From Nocardioides sp. WS12 (lineage in GTDB: Bacteria > Actinomycetota > Actinomycetes > Propionibacteriales > Nocardioidaceae): a stretch of DNA of 64,000 bases. The translations under genes were made by a program, and so were the position numbers. The DNA lies in contig NZ_CP053928.1 of NCBI RefSeq assembly GCF_014108865.1, positions 2,790,001 to 2,854,000 on the forward strand, written 5' to 3'. The notes under the pieces were generated by a model, which searched no databases, was not told the origin of the DNA, and saw nothing but the letters and a program-made list of their open reading frames with translations. Shown here one piece after another: positions 54,675 to 64,000 of the stretch. Within the stretch, counting starts at the first letter, position 1, and the number at the start of each line of letters is the position of its first letter.

Positions 54675-55448
54675 GTGGCGTTCAACGCCGTTTCGGTCGT
54701 ACGCGGCCCCGGTGAAATCGCGGTCATGGTGGTCGAGGTCACCAAGATCATCTTCACTCGCAAGTTCCAGCTCCGGGAGTTCCTCGAGCAGGCCTGGTTC
54801 GTCACCACCGTGACGTTGATGCCCACGATCATGGTGTCGATCCCGTTCGGCGCGGTCATCTCGCTCCAGGTCGGCAACCTGACCGGCCAGCTCGGTGCGC
54901 AGTCGTTCGCGGGCGCCACCGCCGTGCTCGCCACGGTGCGCGAGGCGGCGCCGATGGCGGCCGCCATGATCATCGCCGGCGCCGCCGGGTCCGCCATCTG
55001 TTCGGACCTCGGTGCCCGCAAGATCCGCGAAGAGATCGATGCCATGGAAGTGCTGGGCATCGACCCGCTCGAACGCCTGGTGGCGCCGCGCGTGGTGGCA
55101 ACGGTCTTCGTGGCCCTGATGATCAACGGCATCGTGATCGCCGCAGGCATCGGTGGCGGCTACTTCTTCACGGTCATCGTCCAGGGCGGGTCCGCCGGGG
55201 CCTTCCTGTCGACCTTCGCTCAGCTCGCGTCGCTGCCTGACCTCTACATCGCCATGATCAAGGCCGCCATCTTCGGTTGGCTGGCGGCGATCATCGGCGC
55301 CTACAAGGGCCTCAACGCGGGCGGCGGCCCGAGTGGTGTCGGCCGCGCTGTGAACGAAGCGGTCATCATCGCGTTCATGGCGTTGTTCTTCCTGAACGCC
55401 GTGATCACCGCCATCTACTTCCAGGTCGCACCGCCGGTGGGTCTGTGA
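54675..55448 (+). CDS. yrbE4A: MlaE/YrbE-type Mce permease A (mce4-like locus)
   Basis: A 257-residue MlaE permease. The ATPase-contact segment is EEIDAMEVLGIDPLERLVAPR; the C-terminus has AYKGLNAGGGPSGVG. The GTG at 54675 has AGGAG eight bases upstream; the upstream in-frame start at 54618 lies in the -10 box and is excluded. The TGATG overlap leads to permease B. Confidence 0.92.
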   Translation: MAFNAVSVVRGPGEIAVMVVEVTKIIFTRKFQLREFLEQAWFVTTVTLMPTIMVSIPFGAVISLQVGNLTGQLGAQSFAGATAVLATVREAAPMAAAMIIAGAAGSAICSDLGARKIREEIDAMEVLGIDPLERLVAPRVVATVFVALMINGIVIAAGIGGGYFFTVIVQGGSAGAFLSTFAQLASLPDLYIAMIKAAIFGWLAAIIGAYKGLNAGGGPSGVGRAVNEAVIIAFMALFFLNAVITAIYFQVAPPVGL

Positions 55449-56287
55449 TGTCAGCGGCCAGCGAGTTCTTCGGAGGCGCCGTCAAGGCACGTCGTGCCTC
55501 CCTCGAGGGGTACGGCGACCAGCTGCTCTTCTATGTCAAGGCGCTCGCCTGGGCGCCGCGTGCCATCCGGCGCTACCCCCGCGAGATCTCGAACACCCTC
55601 GCCGAGGTCGCCTTCGGTGCCGGGGGATTGAGCCTGATCGCCGGGTCGGTCGGCGTCATCGCGTTCATGGCGTTCTTCGCTGGCACCGAGGTCGGTATCC
55701 AGGGCTACGCCTCGCTCAGCCAGATCGGCGTCGCGAAGTTCAGCGCCTTCATCTCGGCCTACTTCAACACGCGTGAGGTCGCCCCGTTGGTGTCGTCGAT
55801 CGCGCTCGCCGCGACGGTCGGCTGCGGCTACACCGCGCGGCTCGGTGCGATGCGGATCTCGGAGGAGATCGACGCGCTCGAGGTGATGGGCATCCCGTCC
55901 CTGCCGTTCCTGGTGACCACCCGGATGATCGCGGCCTTCATTGCGGTCATCCCGCTCTACATCGTCGCCCTGTGCGCGTCGTACCTCTCGCCTCGGCTCA
56001 TCGTCACGATGATCTACGGCCAGTCCGCCGGCACCTATGACCACTACTTCCTGCAGTTCCTGCCGCCGATCGACATGCTCTGGTCCTTCTTCAAGCTGTT
56101 GTTCCTGGCGGTCGCGGTGATCCTGATCCACTGCTACTACGGCTACACCGCGTCCGGCGGACCCGCCGGCGTGGGGCGTGCCGTCGGTACCGCCATCCGG
56201 ACCAGCATCGTGACCATCGTGGTGGCCGACTTCTTCTTGAGTTTCGCCATCTGGGGCTCCACAACGACCGTCAGGATCACCGGATGA
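55448..56287 (+). CDS. yrbE4B: MlaE/YrbE-type Mce permease B (mce4-like locus)
   Basis: A 279-residue MlaE permease with EEIDALEVMGIPSLPFLVTTR as ATPase-contact segment and about five membrane helices. It is clearly homologous to permease B of locus 1 but not a recent copy. Thirteen bases separate it from mce4A. Confidence 0.92.
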   Translation: MSAASEFFGGAVKARRASLEGYGDQLLFYVKALAWAPRAIRRYPREISNTLAEVAFGAGGLSLIAGSVGVIAFMAFFAGTEVGIQGYASLSQIGVAKFSAFISAYFNTREVAPLVSSIALAATVGCGYTARLGAMRISEEIDALEVMGIPSLPFLVTTRMIAAFIAVIPLYIVALCASYLSPRLIVTMIYGQSAGTYDHYFLQFLPPIDMLWSFFKLLFLAVAVILIHCYYGYTASGGPAGVGRAVGTAIRTSIVTIVVADFFLSFAIWGSTTTVRITG

Positions 56288-56300
56288 GGGGGGTCCTGCC

Positions 56301-57623
56301 GTGCTGGTGAACATCCACCACGACAGCGCGAAGGAGCACAACCGGCTCCTGGTCGCTGGTGTCGTCTTCCTCAGCGTCATCGCGCTGCTGCTCTGGCTGT
56401 CGATCGCGATCTACAACAAGACGTTCGACAACAGCACCATCGTCACCGTGAAGGCGGACCGCGCCGGCCTGCAGTTGGCGAAGTTCGGCGACGTGCGTCT
56501 CAACGGTGCGCTCGTCGGACGGGTCGACAAGATCTCCCAGGACGGCGAAGAGGCCGAGATCACCCTGGCCATCGAGCCCGATGCGGCCACGAAGATCCCG
56601 GCGAACGTCGAGGTGCAGATCCTGCCCACGACGTTGTTCGGCCAGAAGTTCGTGGCGCTGATCCGGCCGGAGGCTGCGTCGGAGACCCCGCTCAAGGACG
56701 GCGACGTGATCCCGTCGGACCGGGTCGAGACCAACGTCGAGCTCAGCCAGATCCTCGCTGACCTGTTCCCGCTGCTGCGTGCGGTGCGTCCTGCTGACCT
56801 CAACGCCACCCTCAACGCGCTGTTGACCGCGCTTGAGGGCCGTGGCGAGGACATCGGAGAGACGATGGACCAGCTCGGCCAGTACATCGGTGCGATCGAC
56901 GAATCCCTGCCGACCCTGCGCAAGGACCTGATCGCGCTCGCCGAAGTGGCCGACGCCTACGACCTCGCGGCGCCTGACCTGCTCGACGTGCTCGACAACG
57001 TCACCGTGAGCAGCAAGACGGTGACGGAGAAGGCCGCCGACCTCGACGTCTTCTTCTCCGACCTCACCGGTCTGGCGAACACCTCGCGCCGCATCCTCGG
57101 TGACAACGAGCAGAACCTGATCCGGATGGGCCAGGTCACTGCGCCGGTCATCGCACTCCTGGCGCGGTACTCACCCGAGTTCCCCTGCCTGATCCGCGGT
57201 GCGGCCAACTACGAGCCGATCCTCTCCAAGACGTTCGAGGGCAACGTCGTCAAGCAGTACATGGAGTTCTTCACGCCGCAGTTCCGGCCCTACGACGAGC
57301 GCGACCTCCCGGAGTACGGCGAGGTCGGGCACGGACCGTGGTGTGCGGGCCTGCCGTCGTTCAAGGTTCCGGCCGACCAGAAGACGCTCGACCAGGGCTC
57401 CGACATCGACGAGAAGGGCGGGTACCTCCCGTTCCCGATCCCCGGCCTGCCCAACCCGAACCCCGCCGCACACATCGACAGTGGCTACGCCGGCAGCGCC
57501 GGCGAGCAGGAGGTCCTCAACGCGATGCTCGCTGGTGACAGCGGCCGTACCCCCGAGGCGTACGGCGCCCTGGGCTCCCTGCTGTACGGGCCTGTTGTCC
57601 GTGAAGGGCAGGCGGCCGGATGA
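56301..57623 (+). CDS. mce4A: Mce family protein A (mce4-like locus)
   Basis: A 440-residue Mce subunit, longer than its locus 1 counterpart. Helix about residues 17-38; MCE domain with KFGDVRLNGALVGRVDKI; helical domain; then a C-terminal extension with EFPCLIRGAANYEPIL and a Gly/Pro-rich tail, the usual form of the Mce4A group. GTG start. Confidence 0.92.
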   Translation: MLVNIHHDSAKEHNRLLVAGVVFLSVIALLLWLSIAIYNKTFDNSTIVTVKADRAGLQLAKFGDVRLNGALVGRVDKISQDGEEAEITLAIEPDAATKIPANVEVQILPTTLFGQKFVALIRPEAASETPLKDGDVIPSDRVETNVELSQILADLFPLLRAVRPADLNATLNALLTALEGRGEDIGETMDQLGQYIGAIDESLPTLRKDLIALAEVADAYDLAAPDLLDVLDNVTVSSKTVTEKAADLDVFFSDLTGLANTSRRILGDNEQNLIRMGQVTAPVIALLARYSPEFPCLIRGAANYEPILSKTFEGNVVKQYMEFFTPQFRPYDERDLPEYGEVGHGPWCAGLPSFKVPADQKTLDQGSDIDEKGGYLPFPIPGLPNPNPAAHIDSGYAGSAGEQEVLNAMLAGDSGRTPEAYGALGSLLYGPVVREGQAAG

Positions 57624-58726
57624 GCAGTCTTCCCACCGAGGCGAACCTGCGCCGTCAGCGGAACGCCCCGACGTACGCCGCTGCGATCAAGCTCGGCATC
57701 TTCACCCTGGTGTCCATCTTCGTGACCGGCCTGCTGGCTGTGATCATGGGCAACATCGGTTTCGGTGACCGCAACGAGTTCCGGGCCATCTTCACCAATG
57801 CGACGTCGCTGTCGAAGGGCGACGACGTACGCGTCGCGGGCGTCAACGTCGGCGAGGTCAAGAAGGTCGAGCACCACAACCGGTCGCAGGCGATCGTGAC
57901 GTTCAAGGTCGACACCGGCGTGAAGATGACGACCGCCTCGCGGGCCGAGATCCGGTTCCTCAACCTCGTCGGCGACCGCTACATGGCGCTCGAGGCGGGC
58001 ACCGGTTCCGAGGACGCGCGTCCGCTGGAGTCCGGAGCCACGATCCCGGTCGACCACACGAAGCCGGCCCTCGACCTGACCGTGCTCTTCGACGGGTTCA
58101 AGCCCCTGTTCGCCGCGCTCAGCCCCGACCAGGTCAACGAGCTCAGCATGAACCTGGTGCAGGTCCTGCAGGGGGAGGGCGGCACGGTGAAGAGCCTGCT
58201 GGCCCACACCGCGTCGCTCACGGGCACGCTTGCGGATCGCGACGCGCTGATCGGTGACGTGGTCACGAACCTGAGCCAGACGCTGAAGACCGTCGACGAG
58301 CGCCACGACCAGCTCAGCACCCTGGTGATCGAACTCAAGGACTGGATGACCGACCTGGCGAAGGACCGCAACACCATCGGGTCCTCCCTGGACAACATCT
58401 CCCAGCTCACCGTGACGGTGGCCGACCTGTTGCGCCGCGGCCGTCCGCTGCTCAAGGAGGACATCGCCGCCCTGCGCGCGCTGTCCAAGCTCCTCAACAA
58501 GCCGGAGAACCGCGCGAACCTCTCGCAACTCCTGGACCGGATGCCCGAGACGATGCAGGACCAGACGCGAACCGGTACCTACGGCTCCTGGTACCAGTAC
58601 TACGTCTGCGGCTTCTCGGCGAAGATCAGGCTCCCTGTGATTGCGGATCTGCCGATCCTCAAGGAGATCCAGAAGTACATCGGCGACATCAACTTCCACT
58701 CCAGCGCACCGAGGTGTCAGAACTGA
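57620..58726 (+). CDS. mce4B: Mce family protein B (mce4-like locus)
   Basis: A 368-residue Mce subunit. N-terminal tail of about 22 residues, helix about 24-46, MCE domain SKGDDVRVAGVNVGEVKKV. The C-terminus has YQYYVCGFSAK and ends PRCQN, the cysteine pair seen in MceB proteins. ATGA overlap with mce4A; TGATG with mce4C. Confidence 0.92.
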   Translation: MSSLPTEANLRRQRNAPTYAAAIKLGIFTLVSIFVTGLLAVIMGNIGFGDRNEFRAIFTNATSLSKGDDVRVAGVNVGEVKKVEHHNRSQAIVTFKVDTGVKMTTASRAEIRFLNLVGDRYMALEAGTGSEDARPLESGATIPVDHTKPALDLTVLFDGFKPLFAALSPDQVNELSMNLVQVLQGEGGTVKSLLAHTASLTGTLADRDALIGDVVTNLSQTLKTVDERHDQLSTLVIELKDWMTDLAKDRNTIGSSLDNISQLTVTVADLLRRGRPLLKEDIAALRALSKLLNKPENRANLSQLLDRMPETMQDQTRTGTYGSWYQYYVCGFSAKIRLPVIADLPILKEIQKYIGDINFHSSAPRCQN

Positions 58727-59706
58727 TGGCCCGGGCAAGCGATGCACGCGTTCTGCGCCTCGGCGTGATCACCCTCGTGTTGATGACGTTGATCTCCGCG
58801 GCGACCTTCAACCTGGGCAAGTTCCCGGGCTTCCGGGGCACCACGTACTACGCCGAGTTCAGTGACGCCAGCGGGATCCACAAGGGCAACATCGTCCAGG
58901 TGGGCGGGATCCGGGTCGGCCGCGTCAGTGACGTCACGCTCGACGGCGACAAGGTCCTGGTGAAGTTCGACCTCGACGGTGACGTCGACTTCGGCAAGGA
59001 CAGCACCGCCTCGATCGAGGTCCTCAACCTGCTCGGGGAGAAGTACCTCGACGTGCAGCCGGTCGGCAAGGGTCAGCTCGCTGAGGGCGGCACCATTCCG
59101 GTCGAGCGCACCGAGTCGGCCTACGACATCGTCGGCGTGTTCAGCGACCTGACGAACACGACCGAGGAGATCGACACCCAGCAGCTCTCCGAAGCGCTGG
59201 ACACCGTCGCCGACACCCTCGACGTCTCCGCCCCCGAGATCCAGGCGTCCTTCGACGGCATCGCACGCCTCTCGCGCAGCGTCGCCTCGCGGGACGAGGA
59301 GATCCAGACCCTCTTTGCGAGCTCGAAGGAGGTCACCAAGGTCCTGTCCGAGCGCAGCGACGACATCGTCCAGCTGATGAAGAGCAGTGATCTGGTCTTC
59401 CAGGAACTCACCAAGCGCCAGGCCGCCGTCCACGACCTGCTCGTCAACGCGCGCCTCCTGGCCCAGGAACTCCGGGGCCTGGTCAAGGACAACGAGAAGC
59501 AGATCGGACCGGCCCTCAAGGAGGTCAATGGTCTGGTGACCTTCCTGACCGGCAAGAAGAACAAGCTCAAGGAGACGCTCGCGGCCCTCGGTCCGTACGT
59601 CTCCATCCTGTCCAACATCATCGGCACCGGCCCGTGGTTCGACGCCTATGCGGCCAACCTGCTGGCGTTGCCCACCGGTGAGTTCCTGCCTGGATTCCCG
59701 GAGTGA
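58726..59706 (+). CDS. mce4C: Mce family protein C (mce4-like locus)
   Basis: A 326-residue Mce subunit. Helix about residues 12-30; MCE domain with HKGNIVQVGGIRVGRVSDV; long helical domain with RSDDIVQLMKSSDLVFQELT; end of the chain GTGPWFDAYAANL. The ATG at 58726 is the one in the TGATG overlap. Confidence 0.92.
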   Translation: MARASDARVLRLGVITLVLMTLISAATFNLGKFPGFRGTTYYAEFSDASGIHKGNIVQVGGIRVGRVSDVTLDGDKVLVKFDLDGDVDFGKDSTASIEVLNLLGEKYLDVQPVGKGQLAEGGTIPVERTESAYDIVGVFSDLTNTTEEIDTQQLSEALDTVADTLDVSAPEIQASFDGIARLSRSVASRDEEIQTLFASSKEVTKVLSERSDDIVQLMKSSDLVFQELTKRQAAVHDLLVNARLLAQELRGLVKDNEKQIGPALKEVNGLVTFLTGKKNKLKETLAALGPYVSILSNIIGTGPWFDAYAANLLALPTGEFLPGFPE

Positions 59707-60941
59707 TGACGATGGTTTCCTCGATCTTCAAGCGCATCGACCGACGGGTGTTGATCCTCGTCGGGGTGGTCCTTCTCGTCGGCGTCATGATCAACGTCTT
59801 CAACTCGCCGAAGGAGATGAAGACGGTCACGGCGAACTTCCCGCGTGCTGTCAGCGTCTACAAGGGCACCGACGTCCGGGTCCTCGGTGTCAACGTCGGC
59901 AAGGTGACTGCGGTGATCCCCGCCGGCAACTCGGTCCGGGTCGAGATGGAGTACGACGCGTCGTACAAGATCCCGGCGGGAGCGCAAGCCGTCATCGTGA
60001 CCCCCACCCTGGTCGCTGACCGGTTCGTCCAGCTCACGCCCGTGTACGTCGGCGGCGACGTGATGGCGGATGGTGCCGACATCGCGCTGCCGCAGACCGG
60101 GGTGCCGGTCGAGCTCGACCGCATCTACGCCAGCCTCCAGTCCCTGACCCAGGCGCTCGGCCCCAACGGGGTCAACGCCGACGGCACTCTCGACCACCTG
60201 CTGGCGGCGGGGGAGAAGGCCTTCTCGGGGCAGGGCACCAAGGGCAACCAGATGATCCGTGACCTCGCGCAGGCAGCCGAGACCTTCGGTGACGGCGCCG
60301 GCCCGTTGTTCGAGACGGTGACCTACCTCGCGGAGTTCACCCGGACCCTCGCGGAGAACGACACGCTGGTGCGTGCGTTCATGCAGGACCTCACCGGTGT
60401 CTCGGCGATGCTCGCCGAGGAGAGCGACGAACTCGAGCAGGCCGTGACTGCGGTCGCCCAGGCCGTCGGCAGCGTCGAGTCCTTCGTGAAGAACAACCGC
60501 GACGCCTTCGTCACCGACGTCGAGAAGCTCACCGAAGTGCTGAGCACCATCGTGTCGGAGAAGGACAACCTGAAGAAGGCGATGGAGGTCGCACCCGTGG
60601 CCATGGGCAACCTGCACATGGGCTTCGACCACGTCAGCGGTTCGCAGAACTCGCGGATCGGCATCGGCGGGCAGATCTGGGACGCCGACGGCTTCCTCTG
60701 CGCGGTGATCCAGCAGCAGCCGGGCATGCCCGCCGCGCTCAAGGACACCACCTGCGATCTGATCGAGAAGCTGCTCGAGCCGATCGTCAGCCAGCTGCCG
60801 TGGCTGCCGCCCGAGTACAAGTCGTACCTGCCCAAGCAGGTCGACACCAAGCAGGGCATCCGGCGCCCCGAGGTCACCGAGGTCTCCTACTCGACCGGCG
60901 ACAACGCCTCCGTCGAGAACCTGCTGGGAGGTGGACAGTGA
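59706..60941 (+). CDS. mce4D: Mce family protein D (mce4-like locus)
   Basis: A 411-residue Mce subunit with a plain membrane helix (about residues 13-32), unlike the lipobox in MceD of locus 1. MCE domain: YKGTDVRVLGVNVGKVTAV. The end has CDLIEKLLEP and PPEYKSYLPKQVD. The GTG at 59703 would add one residue. Confidence 0.9.
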   Translation: MTMVSSIFKRIDRRVLILVGVVLLVGVMINVFNSPKEMKTVTANFPRAVSVYKGTDVRVLGVNVGKVTAVIPAGNSVRVEMEYDASYKIPAGAQAVIVTPTLVADRFVQLTPVYVGGDVMADGADIALPQTGVPVELDRIYASLQSLTQALGPNGVNADGTLDHLLAAGEKAFSGQGTKGNQMIRDLAQAAETFGDGAGPLFETVTYLAEFTRTLAENDTLVRAFMQDLTGVSAMLAEESDELEQAVTAVAQAVGSVESFVKNNRDAFVTDVEKLTEVLSTIVSEKDNLKKAMEVAPVAMGNLHMGFDHVSGSQNSRIGIGGQIWDADGFLCAVIQQQPGMPAALKDTTCDLIEKLLEPIVSQLPWLPPEYKSYLPKQVDTKQGIRRPEVTEVSYSTGDNASVENLLGGGQ

Positions 60942-62281
60942 GGACCCCACGCCTGCGCGGCTGGGCCCGGGGTGCAGCTGCACTCCTGGCCGGCACGGTG
61001 CTGCTCACCGGCTGTGACTTCGACGGCGCCTACGACCTGCCCCTGCCCGGGCACCCGGTCGATGCCGACGACGCCTTCGAGATCACGGCCTACTTCAAGG
61101 ACGTCCTGAACGTGGTCCCGAGGTCCCCGGTCATGGTCGACGACGTCGTCGTCGGCGAGGTGACCGAGGTCGAACGGGCTGGCTGGAATGCCAAGGTGAC
61201 CCTGATCCTGCGCAAGGACGTGAAGCTCCCCGACAACGTGATCGCCGACATCCGGCAGGTCTCCCTCCTGGGTGAGAAGTACGTCGCCCTGGAAGCCCCG
61301 AAGGAGCAGGCGGCCACCGGTCGCCTGGCCGAGGGCGACACCATCCAGCTCGCGCAGACCGGCCGCAACCCGGAGGTCGAGGAAGTGCTCGGCGCCCTCT
61401 CGTTCCTGCTCAGCGGCGGCGGCGTGGCCCAACTCGGCACGATCGTGCACGAGGCCAACCAGGTCATGTCCGGTCGCGAGGACCGGTTGCGCAACCTGCT
61501 GTCGTCCCTGGACTCGGTGGTGGGAACCATCGACCAGCAGAAGGTCGACATCATCAACGCGCTCCAGTCGATGAACAACCTGACCACCAAGCTCAATGCC
61601 GAGAAGGACACCATCGGCGAAGCGCTCGACGCCACCGGCCCCGCGATCAAGGTGCTCGCCGCGCAGCACGAGGAACTCATCGCGATGCTCGACGCGCTCG
61701 ACAAGCTGGGCAAGGTGGGCACCCGCGTCATCAACGCGAGCAAGGAGGACGTGCTGAGCATCCTCAAGGACCTCAGCCCCGTCCTGCGCAAGCTGACCGA
61801 GGCCGACGAGCAGCTCGCGCCCGGCCTCAACCTGCTGGTGAGCTTCCCGTTCCCCCAGTCGGCCAACAAGATCGTCGAGGGCGACTACGCCGACACGATC
61901 ATCCGTGCCGACCTCGACATCGCGAACCTCTACAAGACGCTGGGGCTCCCGGAGATCCAGTTGCCCGACCTCGGGGAAGTGCTGGACCAGGTGACCCGGT
62001 GCCTGCGGAGCGGGAACCTTCTCGGTACCGCGTGCGCGAAGGTGCTCAACGACGTCAACCTGCTCAAGGACCTGCAGGACCAGTGCAAGACGGCGGCCCT
62101 GAAGACCAGCCCGGTCTGCAAGTTGCTGAACTCGCTGCCGACCCTGGACCTGAACGACCTGCTCAAGAACGGTCTGCTCGGCGCGGACGGCCCACTGGGC
62201 GGACTGACCCGCGGCCTGGCCGGCGTCGAACCGTCGTACAACAACAGCAGCACCGAGAGCCTGTTGGGAGCGACCGCATGA
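60938..62281 (+). CDS. mce4E: Mce family lipoprotein E (mce4-like locus)
   Basis: A 447-residue Mce lipoprotein; signal ends LLTGC with lipidated Cys at about residue 26. MCE-type domain with RSPVMVDDVVVGEVTEV. The C-terminal part holds several cysteines (CLRSG, CAKVL, QCKTA, VCKLL), a feature of LprN-type proteins. GTG start overlaps mce4D. Confidence 0.92.
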   Translation: MRTPRLRGWARGAAALLAGTVLLTGCDFDGAYDLPLPGHPVDADDAFEITAYFKDVLNVVPRSPVMVDDVVVGEVTEVERAGWNAKVTLILRKDVKLPDNVIADIRQVSLLGEKYVALEAPKEQAATGRLAEGDTIQLAQTGRNPEVEEVLGALSFLLSGGGVAQLGTIVHEANQVMSGREDRLRNLLSSLDSVVGTIDQQKVDIINALQSMNNLTTKLNAEKDTIGEALDATGPAIKVLAAQHEELIAMLDALDKLGKVGTRVINASKEDVLSILKDLSPVLRKLTEADEQLAPGLNLLVSFPFPQSANKIVEGDYADTIIRADLDIANLYKTLGLPEIQLPDLGEVLDQVTRCLRSGNLLGTACAKVLNDVNLLKDLQDQCKTAALKTSPVCKLLNSLPTLDLNDLLKNGLLGADGPLGGLTRGLAGVEPSYNNSSTESLLGATA

Positions 62282-63549
62282 CGCGCGGCGTACGGATCCG
62301 GCTGATGGCCTTCGTCGTGCTGAGCGCGGTGGGCATCACCTACATCACGGCTAGTTACCTCGGTCTCGTCGACAAGGTGACCGGTCGGGGCCTCACGGTC
62401 ACGGCCACCCTGCCCGGCTCGGGCGGCATCTTCGAGGGCAGCGAGGTGACCTACCGGGGCGTCAAGATCGGCAAGGTCTCCAGGGTTGTGCCGACCGAGG
62501 AGGGCATCGACCTGACCCTTGCCCTGGAACACGACGCCAAGGTCCCGCTCGACTCGGCGATCTCGGTGCACAACCTCTCCGCCGTCGGTGAGCAGTACTT
62601 CGACTTCCAGCCTGCTGACGACAAGGGCCCGTACGCGAAGGACGGGTCGAAGTTCATCGGCAACGACGACTCGCTGCCGGTAGACGAGGGCGACCTGCTG
62701 GTCGACCTCAACCAGTTCGTCCAGTCGGTCGACAAGGACAGCCTGCAGAAGGTCGTCGAGGAACTCGGCGTGATGTTCAACGACACCGGGGCAGACCTGC
62801 AGCGTCTGCTCGACGGCGGTTCGAAGTTCATCGCCGAGGCCAGCGAGCACACCGACGAGACGATTGCGCTGCTGAACGACGGCCTGACGGTCCTGCGCAC
62901 GCAGCAGGGCCAGAAGGAGAACATTCGCAAGTTCGCCGCCGACCTGAACACGGTGACGACGATGCTGCGCGAGAACGACGGCAGCCTGCGCACCGTCCTC
63001 AGCGCCACCCCGGGTGCCGCGCGCGAGCTGACCAGTCTGCTGAAGGAGCTGGAGCCGACCCTGCCGATCCTCTTCGGCGACCTCGTCACGATCGACCAGA
63101 TCCTGGTGACGGAGATCGACGGGCTCGAGCAGTTGCTCGTCACCTACCCGGCCCTGATCTCGGGTGGTCCGACCGGCAGTACGGCCGACGGCTACGGCCA
63201 CGTCAACCTGCAGTTCGACTACAGCGTCCCGCCCTGCACCAAGGGCTATGTGCCGCCCGCGGACTGGCGTTCCACGCAGGACCTGACCGATGTGGAGGCA
63301 GCCGACGTGAGCTGTACGGCGCCCGCGCCGTACGCCATGCGGGGCAGCAAGTACGCCCCGGCGAACCGCAAGAACCGGGCGTCCCCGGGCCGCGTCTACA
63401 GTGGCACCTACGACCCGTCCACCGGCGCTGTGCCCGGACTGGTCGACACAGCAGGGAACCCGGTGAAGTTGATGCAGCCGGAGAACCTGTCCGTCCTGGG
63501 AGGGGATGCGTGGAAGTGGCTGTTGGTGGGTCCGGTGGCGAGCCGGTGA
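62278..63549 (+). CDS. mce4F: Mce family protein F (mce4-like locus)
   Basis: A 423-residue Mce subunit. Helix about residues 8-28; MCE domain FEGSEVTYRGVKIGKVSRV; helical domain; C-terminal extension with PPCTKGYVPPADWR and an SCTAPAPYAMRG segment. It completes the six-subunit set of the importer. ATGA overlap upstream; GTGA overlap downstream. Confidence 0.92.
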   Translation: MTRGVRIRLMAFVVLSAVGITYITASYLGLVDKVTGRGLTVTATLPGSGGIFEGSEVTYRGVKIGKVSRVVPTEEGIDLTLALEHDAKVPLDSAISVHNLSAVGEQYFDFQPADDKGPYAKDGSKFIGNDDSLPVDEGDLLVDLNQFVQSVDKDSLQKVVEELGVMFNDTGADLQRLLDGGSKFIAEASEHTDETIALLNDGLTVLRTQQGQKENIRKFAADLNTVTTMLRENDGSLRTVLSATPGAARELTSLLKELEPTLPILFGDLVTIDQILVTEIDGLEQLLVTYPALISGGPTGSTADGYGHVNLQFDYSVPPCTKGYVPPADWRSTQDLTDVEAADVSCTAPAPYAMRGSKYAPANRKNRASPGRVYSGTYDPSTGAVPGLVDTAGNPVKLMQPENLSVLGGDAWKWLLVGPVASR

Positions 63550-64000
63550 TCCCGGCTCTGACCGAGGAACGCAGCCGCGCACGTCTCAACATCGCGCTGT
63601 ATGCCGCGATCGTCATCTTCGCCTGCATGGCCGTTCTGGTCGGGCTCGCGTTGAAGTCGGAGCTGGACTCGCGCGTCGACGGTGTCGACGTGGTGCCCGG
63701 TGCCGGCCAGGACGTCGGCCGCGGCATCGTCCAGGCGGTCCCGCTGGCCAAGGACACCGAGCAGGAGCGGGTCGCCGCGCAACTCGAGGCCGCGACGAAG
63801 ATGGTCAACGCGTTCGTGAACTTCAGCTACAAGGAGCCTGACGCCACCATCAAGTCGGTGCAGTCGATGTCGACCGGCGACTTCCTCACGGAGTACAACA
63901 AGGGCGTCTCGGGTCTGAAGAAGTTGGCCAGCGAGGCCCAGTCCAGCATGGTCGCTGAGGTCGTCTGGTCCGGACTCGTGGCCGGTGACAACGACTCGGC
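63546..64000 (+). CDS. Mce-associated membrane protein, cut by the window edge
   Basis: Partial; at least 151 residues. The GTG overlaps the mce4F stop. It begins IPALTEERSRARLNI, followed by one membrane helix (about residues 17-37) and an NTF2-like region (AATKMVNAFVNFSYKEP, then MSTGDFLTEYNKGV), as in mycobacterial Mam/Mas proteins after mce4F. No stop is reached by base 64000. Confidence 0.85.
   Translation, partial: MIPALTEERSRARLNIALYAAIVIFACMAVLVGLALKSELDSRVDGVDVVPGAGQDVGRGIVQAVPLAKDTEQERVAAQLEAATKMVNAFVNFSYKEPDATIKSVQSMSTGDFLTEYNKGVSGLKKLASEAQSSMVAEVVWSGLVAGDNDS

Overview
The window is a high-GC, gene-dense actinobacterial chromosome segment that looks like a member of the Nocardioidaceae (Nocardioides-like). 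The evidence is pervasive GTG starts, 1-4 bp start/stop overlaps, many leaderless promoters, two Mce operons and gene order shared with Mycobacterium. No rRNA, tRNA, CRISPR array, insertion sequence or prophage was recognised. No gene-free stretch exceeds 300 bases.

Region 1 (1-10.4 kb) is a conserved housekeeping block matching the mycobacterial Rv2689c-Rv2701c neighbourhood. It holds ferrochelatase, an inositol monophosphatase (SuhB-like), DUF4193, DUF3093/DUF4235, dut, DUF3710, an OB-fold protein, DUF3159, two TrkA-type RCK proteins divergent from an APC permease, and a TrmA/RlmD-type RNA methyltransferase. Region 2 (10.3-15.8 kb) holds a reductase, an ABC exporter behind a SoxR-box promoter, and aconitase, whose leader carries a palindrome and an iron-box-like sequence. 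Region 3 (15.9-24.3 kb) is accessory: an RlaP-like nucleotidyltransferase, a thiamine-binding protein, a DUF3105 membrane protein, a 1080-residue STAND-type ATPase regulator, a two-domain ABM/SnoaL-like protein overlapping a methyltransferase, a Nudix hydrolase and a strictosidine-synthase-like propeller protein.

Region 4 (24.3-33.8 kb) has dxs, a secreted gluzincin-like lipoprotein, a PAC2 protein and an acyl-CoA thioesterase. These are followed by a lipid block syntenic with mycobacterial htdX-fabG4-fadA2 and a TetR regulator. Region 5 (33.9-39.2 kb) is the most irregular part: a DUF922-like metallopeptidase with a GNRAV motif, a duplicated DNA-ligase tail, two small unknown genes, an ATP-dependent DNA ligase with an internal duplication, a TetR regulator and an AlkA-like glycosylase.

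Region 6 (39.2-48.9 kb) is a complete Mce lipid-import operon headed by a tandem SCP2-like sterol-carrier protein. Region 7 (48.9-54.5 kb) holds a cardiolipin-synthase-like PLD protein, an SDR, a carboxymuconolactone decarboxylase-like protein, uvrB and a 2TM ion channel. Region 8 (54.6-64.0 kb) is a second Mce operon whose promoter contains a 13/14 match to the KstR operator, so it is probably an mce4-type steroid importer. It runs off the right edge inside an Mce-associated gene.

The strongest new leads are regulatory (SoxR box, KstR box, aconitase leader). Others are the ligase duplication/remnant, the metallopeptidase locus and the tandem SCP2 protein fused transcriptionally to an Mce importer.
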